Shown here: positions 12,501 through 24,600 of the stretch, in pieces
How the letters are laid out: each line of letters begins with the position of its first letter
Position numbering within the stretch: the first letter of the stretch is position 1
NCBI RefSeq assembly: GCF_048128805.1
Contig: NC_136000.1
Span: 13,288,854-13,352,853 of the forward strand
Reading direction: 5' to 3'
Origin: Centroberyx gerrardi
Lineage: Eukaryota; Chordata; Actinopteri; Beryciformes; Berycidae
DNA length: 64,000 nt
Position numbers and translations under genes: made by a program
Notes under the pieces: generated by a model
Databases searched by the model: none
The model's input: the letters and a program-made list of their open reading frames with translations, nothing else
What the model was told of the DNA's origin: nothing

Positions 12501-13493
12501 TCTCTTCACTCATCCCCTTGGGTATTGTATAAATTCCAAGTCACGATAACATCTGTTAATTAAGCCCAAGCACAATCACCACTATTGTCAGTAATAATTG
12601 TCCACATCTACATAATATATTTTTTGATACCATGCATATTGCATACCCCTATTTATTTACGAGTAAGAAAACTATTTTCAGAGTTTTATATGATCTAGAA
12701 TGTGTTGTCTTAACTGCCTGAGAAAGTATTTACGTGCTATGCGTGTACCATGTATGTATATGTGTTTTAATGATAAATATCATGCGGAATCCTGACTATG
12801 AGTACGTTGGTCTTGAGCATAATGGTGCATGAAGTGTCTTGCTGGTGGGTGTTATCAGTATGGTGAAGGAGCACAACACAAACGGAGGAAGGCTAAAGTC
12901 AAATTGCATTATTATGACGAACCAAATTCCATCATCGATTCTTACATTGAAAACAACAGGGTTGAACATTTTGTTTACTTTGTAATAGTAATGTACAAAA
13001 GATTTTACAAAAAAATCCTCTAAAAAGTTAGTCTCCAGCCTTGGCTCTATGTGCAACAAGCACATCTAGCTGGCATAAAGCTGACAATACATTCCCTGCC
13101 TGAGGTGCCTACCAAGTCTTTTACAGTGTTATACTCCAAACCATTCCAATACCACCCGGTGCATGCTGTTGTACTCCTGATGCACTCAACGCATGGAGAA
13201 TAATGATCTGTCTGAAGTCTGTGTTGACCTGTTTCTTTGGAGACAAAAACAAGAAAGCAACAGGTGTAGCATATCAATGAGGAACACCAAAACATTTTGT
13301 CATGGATTCAGCGCTGCAGTGTACTCAGAACGTTCTCTGTTTTTCAACCGAAGGTTATGAAAAGCCTTGGAGCCTTAACAGCATGTCTGGCATGAGCGGG
13401 GATGCCTCTGGAGTGTCCTCAGTGTCCGCCCTGCCCTGCAGCCCACCCTGTCTAATGCAGCACTCACATTCTCCCATCCCATCCATTATGTAG
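6596..13493 (+). CDS. kcnc1: Voltage-gated potassium channel Kv3.1 (Shaw-type alpha subunit)
   Basis: Four coding exons join in phase: 6596-7162, 10348-11263, 12160-12333 and 13354-13493, giving 598 aa. Kv3 channels are fast high-threshold delayed rectifiers of fast-spiking neurons. Residues about 8-105 form the T1 tetramerisation domain ([20 protein letters not shown]). S1 starts at about 190, S4 at about 310-326 ([14 protein letters not shown]), the selectivity filter GYG at 401-403 and the PVPV gate at 430-433. Two N-glycosylation sequons (NRT 219, NVT 228) lie in the S1-S2 loop, as in mammalian Kv3.1. The start chosen is ATG at 6596 ([16 protein letters not shown]), matching the family's short N-terminus. 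Exon 3 matches the Kv3 C-terminal region ([20 protein letters not shown]). Lack of the proline-rich T1 insert argues against Kv3.2. Exon 4 ends SPIPSIM, resembling the Kv3.2 tail. Confidence 0.95.
7163..10347. other. kcnc1 intron 1 (3.2 kb): nothing further recognised
   Basis: The intron runs from the GTGAGT donor at 7163 to a pyrimidine-rich tract and CCCAG acceptor at 10347. It contains CA and GA simple repeats near 10080-10133. Open frames inside it do not resemble known proteins. Confidence 0.7.
11264..11310 (+). CDS. kcnc1: Alternative kcnc1 C-terminus by retention of intron 2
   Basis: If the donor GTAAGA at 11264 is not used, the frame continues from exon 2 through [15 protein letters not shown] to a TGA ending at 11310. 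Mammalian Kv3.1a is made the same way: a short basic tail read from the intron after the same exon, beginning G-R-K. The position, phase and basic start agree with that pattern. No transcript evidence is available here, and a short read-through is expected by chance after any donor. Confidence 0.4.
12334..13353. other. kcnc1 intron 3, with a short CA repeat
   Basis: Bounded by a GTACGT donor and an AAG acceptor. It includes a run of about nine CA units at roughly 12437-12454 and AT-rich sequence. No other feature is seen. Confidence 0.6.
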
Positions 13494-15997
13494 CATGGTT
13501 GAGTAGCAGACACAATGCCATTGGAAGGCCTGTTCACACTCTTCCTTTTATCTTTCCTGTCAGATTTTGCTTTACACTTGCCTTCGCTCCTGCTTTTTTT
13601 CATTTTTCTTTTCTGGAAAACTGTATCTAAACTGTCAAACTTCCCAAGTGTTCTCCTTGGGTGTGTCATCATATACTAGACTAGAATACATTGGCACATG
13701 CCACTCTGCATGGGTCACCTCAGTTGCAGACAAAGCACTGTTCTACTCTTACCACGGGCTACTCCCCACTCTTTACCTGCGTTTACATCATTGCCTGTTG
13801 CTCTGTTGCTTTTGATCTCTCATACTCTCTGCCAATAACTTTTATCTCATCTGCTTTTTAAAAACTTGTGAAAGAAAACAATTTCATAAGATGTAACCCC
13901 TGCTAATAATATGCTGGACATTCACAATCTATGGCTTTTAAACATATCTAAAAGGTACCATTGCCAGCTGTTAAGGGAACTCTTAAGTGCTTTGTACGTT
14001 GCAAAGTAGAGACGTTATAATTCCGAAAGTGCAACCCAGACAAGACTTAATATTATCTGAGTGGCTATTCAAATTTTTTGAGCATGATGTTCTAATGTCT
14101 GATGCAATATGGAAATGATGACGATTCCTATGATACTAGTGATGAATCTAATGTCAACAGAACTAAAACTGTTTGTTCATTTGCATGAACTGCATGAGAA
14201 ATTATGTTCAACAAGAAGCTAACTGTATCGCAGTACCTGTAAGAAAAATCTTTTTTCTTTCAAAAGCTTCTTCATTTTTATGCATATTGAAACAGCTTTA
14301 CAACAAGAGACTCAGTCATAGCAGAGGTTTTTATGTAGCTGCCATTCTTTGCCTTTCCCCAAATTCATATATTTATTTTCTTGTATTTATTTGACTGGGG
14401 CCTCCCAACTAAAATAGTGTGATTTAACTTGAATTCTTTGTCATAAAGCCAACTAATGCTGTTATGAGCATAAATAATTTTTATACAAATATATTTAGTG
14501 GTAGTTATGAGTTTTTAAACCGCATCAATAGTCTGCAGCAACTTCTGTTATTGCTGTGATGCCTAAATTAAGGCTAGACTCATCTATTATATAACTACGG
14601 TGCCTTCAAACCTGGTGAGGCAAAGTAAAAGTGAGTAATAAATTGACATGAGATAACATAAGTGCTCACATTGTAGCATCAATACACTTAATATCATGCT
14701 CATAACAGTGTAACGAAAGCTTTATTGTATAAGGTGCGCCTCGTACCTGTTGCATTACCATCGTACCCTTAATCACAGTAAAGAATGCTCTCTTGGTTAT
14801 TATAGCTACAATAAAGCAGTGATCATAGGCATCTAGCAGTTATTAGGATTTAAGTTTAGGGGATACACAGCTCCAAGCAAACGACAGCTGAAACTACTGA
14901 ATTAATAGTCCCCAACTTTAGAAAGATTTTGTATGATACAGCACAAAATGTTATTAAAGGGGACAAACTCTGCAACTCTACAGAGCCAAAAATATATCGA
15001 CTTATGGTCTACCAGAGATGTCATGATGACTCCTACAGTATGTATTTAGTATATGTGTATTGATTTAACATATCAATACTGTTACATGTAGTGATATTGT
15101 CCCACTACTTATGCACAAAATTTTCAGGGCACTTTAACAAATTTTAAGTTGACCAATTCAGAAGTGTTAATTTCTAGAAAATATAGGTATAGTAACTCAT
15201 ATACGTTTTTTTTTATTCTATTTGAGCAGAGTTTTACATTTTACATTTCCAGTCATGTCTCTTGCTGTGGTAATTAATGGACACTTAAAAACCCTTGTGA
15301 AGATTTGATGTAAAGAGATGCAGGTGAATTATATGCTCATACTTAATGCAATTCAAGTGAAAAAAAAAGTACAATACGATACAGTATGGGATGTGGGTCT
15401 ACTTGGGGAAAGGTAAATGCATGTATTTTACATTTATGCAACAGAAAAGTATTCAAATAACATATGTAAATAAAAGTCCTTGCATGAAATAAATTTTGTA
15501 CACAATGAGCGTTTAGACTCCGTTTTTATTCAACAGCACATGCATACACATCTTTCCTTTTCCACTAGCTTAAAGCTAGTGCATTCAGCAGCTGTTTGGC
15601 CCTTTATCTACTTGTGTTCGGGTCAAAGAGAGCTTAAAAACGAGGTGACTGTGAGAGCATGATGCAAAGTACACAAACGCATGACAATGACTGAACTACT
15701 GAACATTAACCTGTAAAACAGCATGTTGGGCATGTTGATTAACCTACTCAGAATCCAACCTCTGCACACAGACAGTACATCTTCGTCTGATGCCTTGGCT
15801 AAGCATGGGAAATACATGGTAAACTTGTCGTTTACCATGAGGAACTAACGGAGCACATTTTCTTTACTCTCAAAGCTAGTGTCATTTCATCACCCCCCGC
15901 ACTTCAGAGGTACCTGTCATCGCCATCATTTCCGCCATTATACATACTTTGTGTAATAATTTACTTTTTGTGTTATTGTTTTTTTATATGTTTATAG
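13494..15997 (+). other. kcnc1: kcnc1 3' untranslated region after exon 4, or intron before the alternative last exon
   Basis: Follows the TAG of exon 4. AATAAA polyadenylation hexamers lie at 14637-14642 and 14810-14815 and could end the exon 4 transcript. If exon 3 splices to 15998 instead, this whole stretch is intronic. No independent gene is seen. Confidence 0.45.
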
Positions 15998-16107
15998 AGA
16001 CCCAGCGACAGCACCGGAGCAGACAACCAGCAGAATCAGTTTGTGTTATGAACCATGGTGTACCAACCACTATGTGTATGACCCATAATGGCCCATCCCC
16101 CACCTGA
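15998..16107 (+). CDS. kcnc1: Possible alternative last coding exon of kcnc1
   Basis: A TTTATAG acceptor preceded by a T-rich tract precedes an open frame that, joined in phase 1 to exon 3 (ending 12333), reads ETQRQHRSRQPAESV and ends MTHNGPSPT before TGA at 16105-16107. Kv3 genes commonly swap C-terminal exons after the shared exon 3 position, and these tails steer the channel to axon or dendrite. A second frame through the same exon is also open for 17 codons, which weakens the call. It is followed by about 1.5 kb that ends in a good polyadenylation signal. Confidence 0.45.
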
Positions 16108-17605
16108 TAGTCCTGTAGCTTTGTTGTGTGTATTACTTAGTATTTTTGAATGGGTGTGACAGTGACAACCTGTACATCACAAACTCAGCATAGATGTAGC
16201 ACTGAGGAAGTTTTGTTGTCAAGCCTTATGTAGCTCAGTATCTGTGACTGGTTACTGTGTTGTAATTTGTGTGCCTATTTTTGGTGTGTGCCAGTGCTGT
16301 AAATACGCTTTTGTGTGCTCAAGTTGTGTATACCAATGTTTTTTGAGTGATCATCAAATATCTGTGTGCTTCTGTTGAAAAAAAAATGTTGCTCCGATTT
16401 TATCACTCCCAGCAAAAACTTGTCACTTGTCATGTCAGCAAACTAAACAGATGAAAACAAGTCGTTAACTTTGCACTGTCATGGTCACATCTGAATAGCC
16501 TTTTGCACTGTTTTGCACCAGTGAACTTTAACATTCTTTTGATATGTTTTCAGGCATCCAAAAGAGATAACGTCCACAAAAAAGAAAGAAGTTCATACTT
16601 CAAAAACACCACTCTTACCTTATACCTGTATTAATGAGGCATTAAAATGGCTACGTTTGCTGTTATGAATTGGTAAACAAATCTCGGTTAAGCAAATCCT
16701 ATTTGGGGCTTATTCAGAGAATATTTGATATTCAACATTATTTTAATGTTGATATATCTACAAATGTATCTGTACTTTGAATAACTGATAGCTCAAGTTA
16801 CATTATCTCATATCATAGCTCAGATATCATAGCTCAGATACTGGAATTATTCTGCGGTACATTTTCAACTGACAATCATATGGAATTGACATATTCTTCT
16901 TTTTCTGCACTTTTTCTGCAAATTGGTAATACTAACCAATGCCAAACTTTATACACATCACACTGGACAAGTGCCTCTGTTATACAAATCCCTTATACCA
17001 TTCCAGTAATATAGTTTAATCAACATGGTGAGCTAATGTAATTTTCATTTTAAGTAGTAATCAGTCACATAACCATTGAAAGGAGCCATGATCATATCAT
17101 GAGATATTCAAAAAGCACAGACCCCCAAATGCATCAGTATCTGAAGGCAAGCAATGGGCATGCCTGATCAAAAACTAAAAGGACAGCCATTGGTTACAAA
17201 GTACAACTTCATATTTTGTGCAGAAAAAGTTACTCCAGTGGAAAGGGACCAACTTTTTATCAAACCACTGCAAACACACTGCCAACAACCTGTTGAGATC
17301 TGCGTGCAGCCAGGTACAGCAGATCTGGCTCTGCCAATGGAACTGAGCACAAATGGGGGAACTCTGTGCTGGTCATTGTCCAACATGGAAATAAACAGCA
17401 GCTATTATCATTACTGGAATCAATAACTTAACAGTTAGGCGACTGTGTGCCGTTTAGTGAGACTTCAGAGTGTGTGTTTTGAACACCATGCATTTTGTGG
17501 TTAGTTATCTCAATAAGGTGTTCAGTGATCATTTTGATTGGTTTGTTGTTTAGGGATTTTTTTTGTGTCTTTTCTGACCAATACAGTTCAGGCTTGTACA
17601 ATAAA
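16108..17605 (+). terminator. kcnc1: kcnc1 distal 3' untranslated region and polyadenylation signal
   Basis: AATAAA at 17600-17605 lies in TGTACAATAAATAG, about 1.5 kb after the alternative stop codon, with a second hexamer about 10 bp later and T-rich sequence beyond. This is a plausible transcript end on the plus strand before the convergent sergef gene. A 90-codon frame at 17154-17426 has no recognisable domain and is treated as untranslated. Confidence 0.5.
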
Positions 17606-18129
17606 TAGTGATAAATAAAAAAAACACAGAAATGATCATTTTTCAGTGAGTGTTGATTTATTTTTTCAAACTAATCTAGCTAAAAAGAATGCCTTAATTT
17701 AATTTTCAAAAGCATAATTTATGTGACATTGATGTTATCCATAAACAATTTGCATAAATTTTATATAATAAAATCTAACTTTTATATAAAAAAGCATAAC
17801 ATAGTTCAATGCAAAAATAACATCAATGAGCCATTCTGAATCCTAACATTGCTTCTTACCCTCATGTGCACATATGACAATATGACAACCTCATAGAATA
17901 TGAAATAGCATGCAAGAATATAAATATGTGATGGACAGTAGGCAAAGATAAATACTGCACTTAATTCTTAAGTGGTGAATCATTAGATGACCGTGACAAT
18001 TTCAGTATCAAGTATGGATCCTTCAGAGATTGAGTGCCTCCTGACGCTCAAGATCACAGCAATAAAACCCCTGACATGGGAAGATGGAGCTATAGCACCA
18101 GTCTAGCCCATCTTTCACACAATCCATAA

Positions 18130-18135
18130 CGGCTT
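18130..18135 (-). terminator. sergef: Candidate sergef polyadenylation signal
   Basis: The minus strand reads CTGAATAAAGCC here, about 480 bp past the sergef stop codon at 18611. It is the only clear AATAAA I see on this strand downstream of sergef, so it is the likely transcript end. sergef and kcnc1 converge, with about 0.5 kb between the two predicted ends. Confidence 0.45.
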
Positions 18136-18610
18136 TATTCAGTGGGAAGACAAGCATGGCAGGTGGACAGGCGGCCATAGGCATGGCCATGTCCTGCAAA
18201 GCCGCCCCCCAAATCATGTCCATCAAACTGACGGGCTGGTCAGGGAAATGATGGCCTCTGTCCACATGAACCATAACTCAACCTGTATCCAAACCCCAGA
18301 ACAATATTTATGACCATTACAGTTTGAACACAGTGCTGCTCAAGGAGCTCAGATAGCTTATCAGAAGGTGAGAGTTATATTCAAAGGCACTTAAAACCTT
18401 AGATTAACCTTAGAGTTCATGTGGAGCATGTGGGTTTTGCTAAGTGCAATGACAAGCTTTAAATCGTTCAGAAATGTATTCATTCACACATTTCTCACAA
18501 AGTCTTTCCTTCTCAAAATAAACTTCTCATCTCTCTGACAGTCACATGTTTAATAAATGCTTGCTCTCCTGCTCCAAAGTTACTGGAGTGTTTGCTGCAG
18601 AGTTTTGTCT

Positions 18611-21600
18611 TCAATCAGCCTTCACTGCACACACTGCCACAGAGTGACCGGCTCCACAGCCGATGAGAAGAGGTCTGAGACCTGAAATGAGCTGCGGCTG
18701 GACGACATCGGCCTGTGAACCATCTCCACACATGCCATGTTCGTTCCAGCCCCACGAGAAGAGACAACCCCCTGAAAAAGAGAGACATTGGTCAGTGGAG
18801 CTTACAGTATAGAGAATACAGTATGCAGTATATCTGCAGCATTGTACCGTGTCGGCTAAAATAGCAGCCTATAGAAAAAAGGTAGGGTGCAAAAAAAACA
18901 ACCAAAAAACCTCTAAACAGGCTGCACGCAATCACACATACAGCCTCTCTGTTCCTAACACTGACTCTCAGCCAGCAACAAAGCTTCCCTGCTCTTCACA
19001 GCTGGTGAGCTTGTTGGTGGGTGTGGTCAGGTCTGCATCACCGAGGAGACACGTGCCATGGCAACACAGTTACCTAATAGGTTCCATTGCCATGGCAACA
19101 GAAGCGAGCTTGCTTTCTCAAGGGTAACACATCTTCAAGCTATCCCCATCCCACAGTTGTGTTTCTTTTATGCCATCTTTTCATTTATTTCATCGAGGGA
19201 TTTCATTCTCTTTCTTCTTTCTAGCTCCTCTCTGAAATCAGCGGTATCAAAAGCTTTGGGTTCGCCAACAGACACATATGCTTTCGCCACTTACCAGACC
19301 AAGATGTCACGCCAGCAGCTTATGTCGGTGTGACATTCTGCCAGCCGTGGCTTATGCATTACATGCACACACACAGGCCCAGTCTTTACAAAAACACCTT
19401 ACATGTATTTGGAATTGGAATGTAATGCCTTTATGAAAATAATTCAATAAACATCCTGGTTCCCATTGGTAAATGAACTTTATGTACTGAAGTCTTTTGT
19501 CTGTGAAAAAAAAAGCCTTGTTTTGGTGCTGAGCTTAATTCATGGACACACTGACTGGTATACAGCACATCAGTGTTTCCATGGAAACAAAGTGCCTGCA
19601 CAATATTCTGTACAACAAAGGGATGAAAATCAAGACACTCACACCAAAAGCCATTTCCTTGTAAACAAAACCACTCTCTGGGTTCTACATTCGACAGTTT
19701 AAAATTTCACGCCTGATTAACAATAATAGAGCGGCATAATTTGCAGGAGGTGCCGTTTCACACGTGTCCCCTGACTTACACCATGCCTCCAGTACAGGTG
19801 GAATAAGATCTGATCTAAGACCTTTCCCATTATAACAATGTCCGACGAGCTCACATTCACACTGAAAAAGAACTTTCTCAAGGTTGGATGGCCAGTTGAA
19901 TTTCATACGTGAGCAGAACTTCCTCAGGTGTAAATGAGCAAGGGCTGAGCAGGCAGCAGCAACAGATATCTTCCCACAAGCAGCGTGCAATGCTCTCCGT
20001 TCCTTTCCGCCTGACCTACTTCAGCACCCGAAATAGCAGCACTCAGGTCTCTGCTTCCAATCCTGTTTTGCTATTTCATTGCTCCTGCCACCATGCTCAA
20101 GACAGGAGGAGAGGAGGAGGAGAGCATGGCAGAGGAGCAAGGTGCAGGAGGTTCACATGAGCGCTGCCTTTACTGGTTCTGTTTCCTCATCCCTTAACAG
20201 AGTGAGAGGAAAGCACAGCGCCTCGTGAGAATTGTCATTGTGAGGGACAGAGTCTGCATCGGTAATTTCCCAAATGTAATGGCATACTCAGTAAATTGGT
20301 TAAATTGGTCAGGACACTGGAAGTGGATGGCCAGTTGCTTGTAGCAATCTCCAGCAACTCCACTCTAATGGGACCCCATGCTCCTCAAAACATGTTCCAA
20401 TCTTCTTCTGCGCTATTCATACAGACGCTGATGTTGAAAACTGGGTCAGCGTTCAAAATTTAATGCAAGAGATTTTACTTCCAAAATGTTTTTAGAGTGC
20501 TAGCTGGTGACTATGGCAAACCAGGAGAAGAAAAGGACTTTTGGCAAGCCTAGAGAGCAAATAGAGCAATCTGATCTCTTTGGAAATCTGAACAACAATC
20601 ACAAATACTCAAACATGTCAGTGTTTGTTTAATATTATTTTACAGGTGTGTGTGACCGTGTTGGCTGTGTTCTGTTCTTATAGGGATAAAGGAAGACTGT
20701 TCTCCAAACACTCAACTGGAAAAACATGCCTATAAATGTGTGTGTGGTCAATTCAGCTCTTTTACAGGCCTGTTCGGGTAATTGCTTCTGTCAATGATAC
20801 CCATCTAACTGTGCTGTAATTACTTCCTGAAGCAAAGGCCACAGAGCAATGAGCTGACCTCAGAAATCCTCATAAGCATCACCAGAAGGATTAATATTTC
20901 ACACTGATGTTAAACTGTAAAGTAGTAGACAGGTCCCTTGCTAAACCTATGGTATAGTGAGGAGGGTCACGTAAAATAGTTTGTCCTGACATCTGTGTAT
21001 TCCCAAGCCATTTAGGTACTCAGGACCAGAGTCATGCGGGGCCAAAAATGGTGTCTCTTGTTTCAGTCACTTCCACTTACTGAAACCAATAGGCTCTCAA
21101 TGTTTCTGCTCCATTTCCCAGAAACCTCTCCCTCTCTATGTAGCTTTCCAATGCTGTTATATTACGTTGTCAGACTTTATTTCCTCCGCCTTTTTTCTCC
21201 CAACATCATAGATTTGTGGTAGTGGACATATAAAAAAACACATACAGAAGCAAACGGAGTAGAAAAAGATAAGAAAAAGTACACAAGGAGGTTTTTAGAA
21301 AGGAAAAACCTATACACTCACCTACAATGGCAAGGTTATGTTCAGATCCACAAGCAATCTGGAAACAAAATGAAATTGAATAAAGGTGTTAACAAATGTA
21401 TGCTGAAATCAGACAGCCGAGTTAAAGAATTACTAACACATAACACAGATAACATGATACCGATTACCCCTCAATCTGCCCTGCTCTCAAACTGAAATAT
21501 AAAGTGACATGTGGCTGGATGTAGTCATCCAGCTTTTATCCAACTGCTATTAGTCACACGAGTGCAGCAAGCGCAAACTATATTGACGATGTTTTCATAT

Positions 21601-24600
21601 CTAATCATCTTAGTCACCCTCAATACACCATCCCTCGCTATATACTGCATCATCAAAAAGCGCAGCAGAAAACTGTAGGAGAAACGCCGGCTCCATCACG
21701 AAGGCTAAAGCACCCTGCTGGGCTGTCCTGAGGAGTTAATGCAACTATCTCAGCATGGCTGCGTGTGCCCTGCCTTTGCTGACCAAACCCTTTTACAATT
21801 TAATGCTTTTTTCAGTGGACCGTTTTTTTTTTTTTTTTTCAGCAACTGCTAAGGAAAAGCCAACATTATTGGAGGTCAAATTTAAATGCTGATCCTGAAA
21901 TCTCTTAAGCTCAAACAAGAGTAAAAACACTGAGACACACTTCTCTAGATGACGCTCTAGATTGCTATAGCTTTCTTACCAGCAATAAAAGTCATTGGAT
22001 TTTATATAGCCTAGCTAATATAGCCTATAGCTAATATGGACCAGACTGTTCATTCCTCCCTTCATAACTTTGATATAGCAGGCAGCTGTGGCAAGCCATG
22101 AATAGATAAAGACCCATCGATTTCTGAACCACTGGCAGGTCATAATTTATTACGGCAACAATCTTCATAGGCCTCATAAAAATGTGACAGTTTACTAAAT
22201 ATTGACTCTGTGGGTGAGTCTGTGTGTGCATGTTAGGAGAACTAACATGGTGGGGAGGGCTGAGAGATTCATAGTCCACTCAGCTAATCCATCTTGCCTT
22301 TCGCTTTACGTGCACAAGGTGACTATGCCTTTATATACGCCAGCGCTGCCGCAATGATCTGTATTCGGTGGAAGAATGATCCAGTGCTCGCCCTTGCCTG
22401 TCCCTGACATCTGCTTTATTGGCAAGGATCTCCTACCTCCCAGCTGCTATTTAGACTACAGGTTAACTGCAGCAATCCCGTGCTACTCACTCATAATTGC
22501 TCCAATGGGAGAAGAGACCTCTGCCTTGACTAAATGCAAGTGGTTCTCTCTCTAGGGGAAGATAATGGCAGGGCGTATGTGCTTTACACACTAGATATAG
22601 CGATGCAAATCATTAAGAGCCCACTCTGGATAAGCCTGGCTCTCATTCAGCGGCACTGTCTGCTTCTCCTCGCATAAAACAGCCTTCAGCTACAGTTTTA
22701 AGTGTTTTGCAGTTGTAGGTGTCTGCTTCCCCCTGCTGGACTGAGGCAGAACTGTTCTGCTAAAAATGAGGAGGACAGCTATAGTGGTGAAGAGGTGAGA
22801 GTGCCAAAATACAGTAAAGGAGAAGGAGAAATCCCCATCATTGTACTTTCTACTCACACAATACATCTAATTGTATATTCATATATTTGTGCCAATATAA
22901 TACAATATAATCAATACATTGTCAGCCCATAACAGTAAATTATGCCAGTTAAATAAATCTTATATAAAATAAACAATACGTTAACAACATGTTTTGTGGG
23001 CTTGAAGTTATTCAATCTGCAGAACTGTGAAACACTGAAAGTCTTACCTGTGTTGCTCCACAAAGAACCTTAACCTCAGCAGGGAGACAAGCCTCCCGCC
23101 TGCCAGCTTCTACCAATGGACCAGCCGACTGTTGCTCTGGGTTTTGGCTGGTTGCTGCTGTTCTGCCCAGCTGCCCGTAATTCTCTCTGCCCCATGTGAA
23201 AACTCTCCCACTCTCTGAAATGGATAATCTTGTTCAGCATCTGTCCTATGAATCCTGTTTAATTAATTGCTCAGCATAACTCAGCAACATAATGTGCATT
23301 ATTATGTCGCACCTGTTTTGGCAACAATGTGTGTCCAGCCACTCCACACATGCGTGACTCTCTCTCCATCCAGGAGTGAGCGCTTGAGAAGAGTGGGAGA
23401 CGGGGAGAAGGACTCTGTGGCGGTCAGCTGGCCGTGCTTATTGCTTCCCCACAGAAACAAATCACCCCCTCCTGCACATACAATACCACAAGAGCAACAT
23501 TACTCTTTGTCCAGCAGTAGCAGCAGAAGAAAGGTAGAGCAATTATAGAGTGGTACCGGTCAAGTAGTTACAAGGCACAAAGGAGGCCAGACATGATGTA
23601 TGACCGTGCCTAATGCTGCGTTCACGCCACATTGGAAGAAGTGGAAGAACAGGATGACATCAAGTTTATGTGTTGAACTTGTTGGAACGCTCACAACCAA
23701 AATCATTTATATCTATGAATGTAAAATCAACCAGAAATGAACTGCAGAAGATACTGCTCACGTTTTGTAAGTAGTTGATTGCATTAGTGTAAATATAACT
23801 GATAAGTTTAATTTTTATTGCCTTGTACTGCCGGCATCAGTGGCAGTCCAAGGTAATCACCATGTTTGCAGCCTATGTTGACAGACTTGTGTGACGCAAA
23901 TGTGACGTCGGAGCCTACAAACAATTTTCACATGTCCTACTGGCACTTACCATTAGCAGGCTGAGGTGAATGTTTTTTCTGTTATGTTTTTTTCTCAGTT
24001 GGCAGCTCATATTTACGGTAAAGTTGATATGATGTGAACGCAGCATAATGACTGTCATAACTGATGATGTCATACCTGTAAGGCACACACAGTGTAAGGA
24101 GCCTGCAGCTACTATGCGTGATGTCACATGATCCAGACCTGCAACATGGGCACAGTTTTTTGGCCACATTCATCAGTACATGTACAGTGAGTTAGCATAA
24201 ATGTCCCTAAGGCCTATAAAATTTAGCTTTCAATGAAACATCTTGCTGCACAGTGTTGGTGGGAGTTTGAGTTACCTGGTACCAGAGAGGGAACCTTTGA
24301 GCTGAGGTGTGCAGGGACGGGGAGTGGACTGAGCGCTCTCTTGGCGTGACTGGCGAGACCTGTACCCCACTGGTACACACAGCCTGAGTCTTCAGCCACA
24401 ACAGAAAAAAAGGTTTTGTGGTTTGACTGCCCAGTGAAAACAGACTGAGGATGGTTTACAATGCAAACTTACCAGTGACAGCTAGTGAGTGTCTAAGTCC
24501 AGCTGCTACACTGACCACTCGCTCCTTCAGACTCTGAGGAGGAAAGACGGCACAATGACATCTGCTTCAAAGACACCAATCATGTCAAGAAGTAGTGTGG

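Noticed and set aside
6596-13493. Naming the channel kcnc2 because of its SPIPSIM tail
   Set aside because: The T1 domain lacks the long proline-rich insert of Kv3.2, the S1 region matches Kv3.1, and the sergef-tph1-saal1 neighbours are those of KCNC1.
17154-17426. A 90-codon open frame on the plus strand
   Set aside because: It lies in the presumed distal kcnc1 3' untranslated region and resembles no known protein.
18023-18274. An 83-codon open frame on the minus strand downstream of sergef
   Set aside because: It contains the likely sergef polyadenylation hexamer, has no splice sites or recognisable domain, and fits within the 3' untranslated region.
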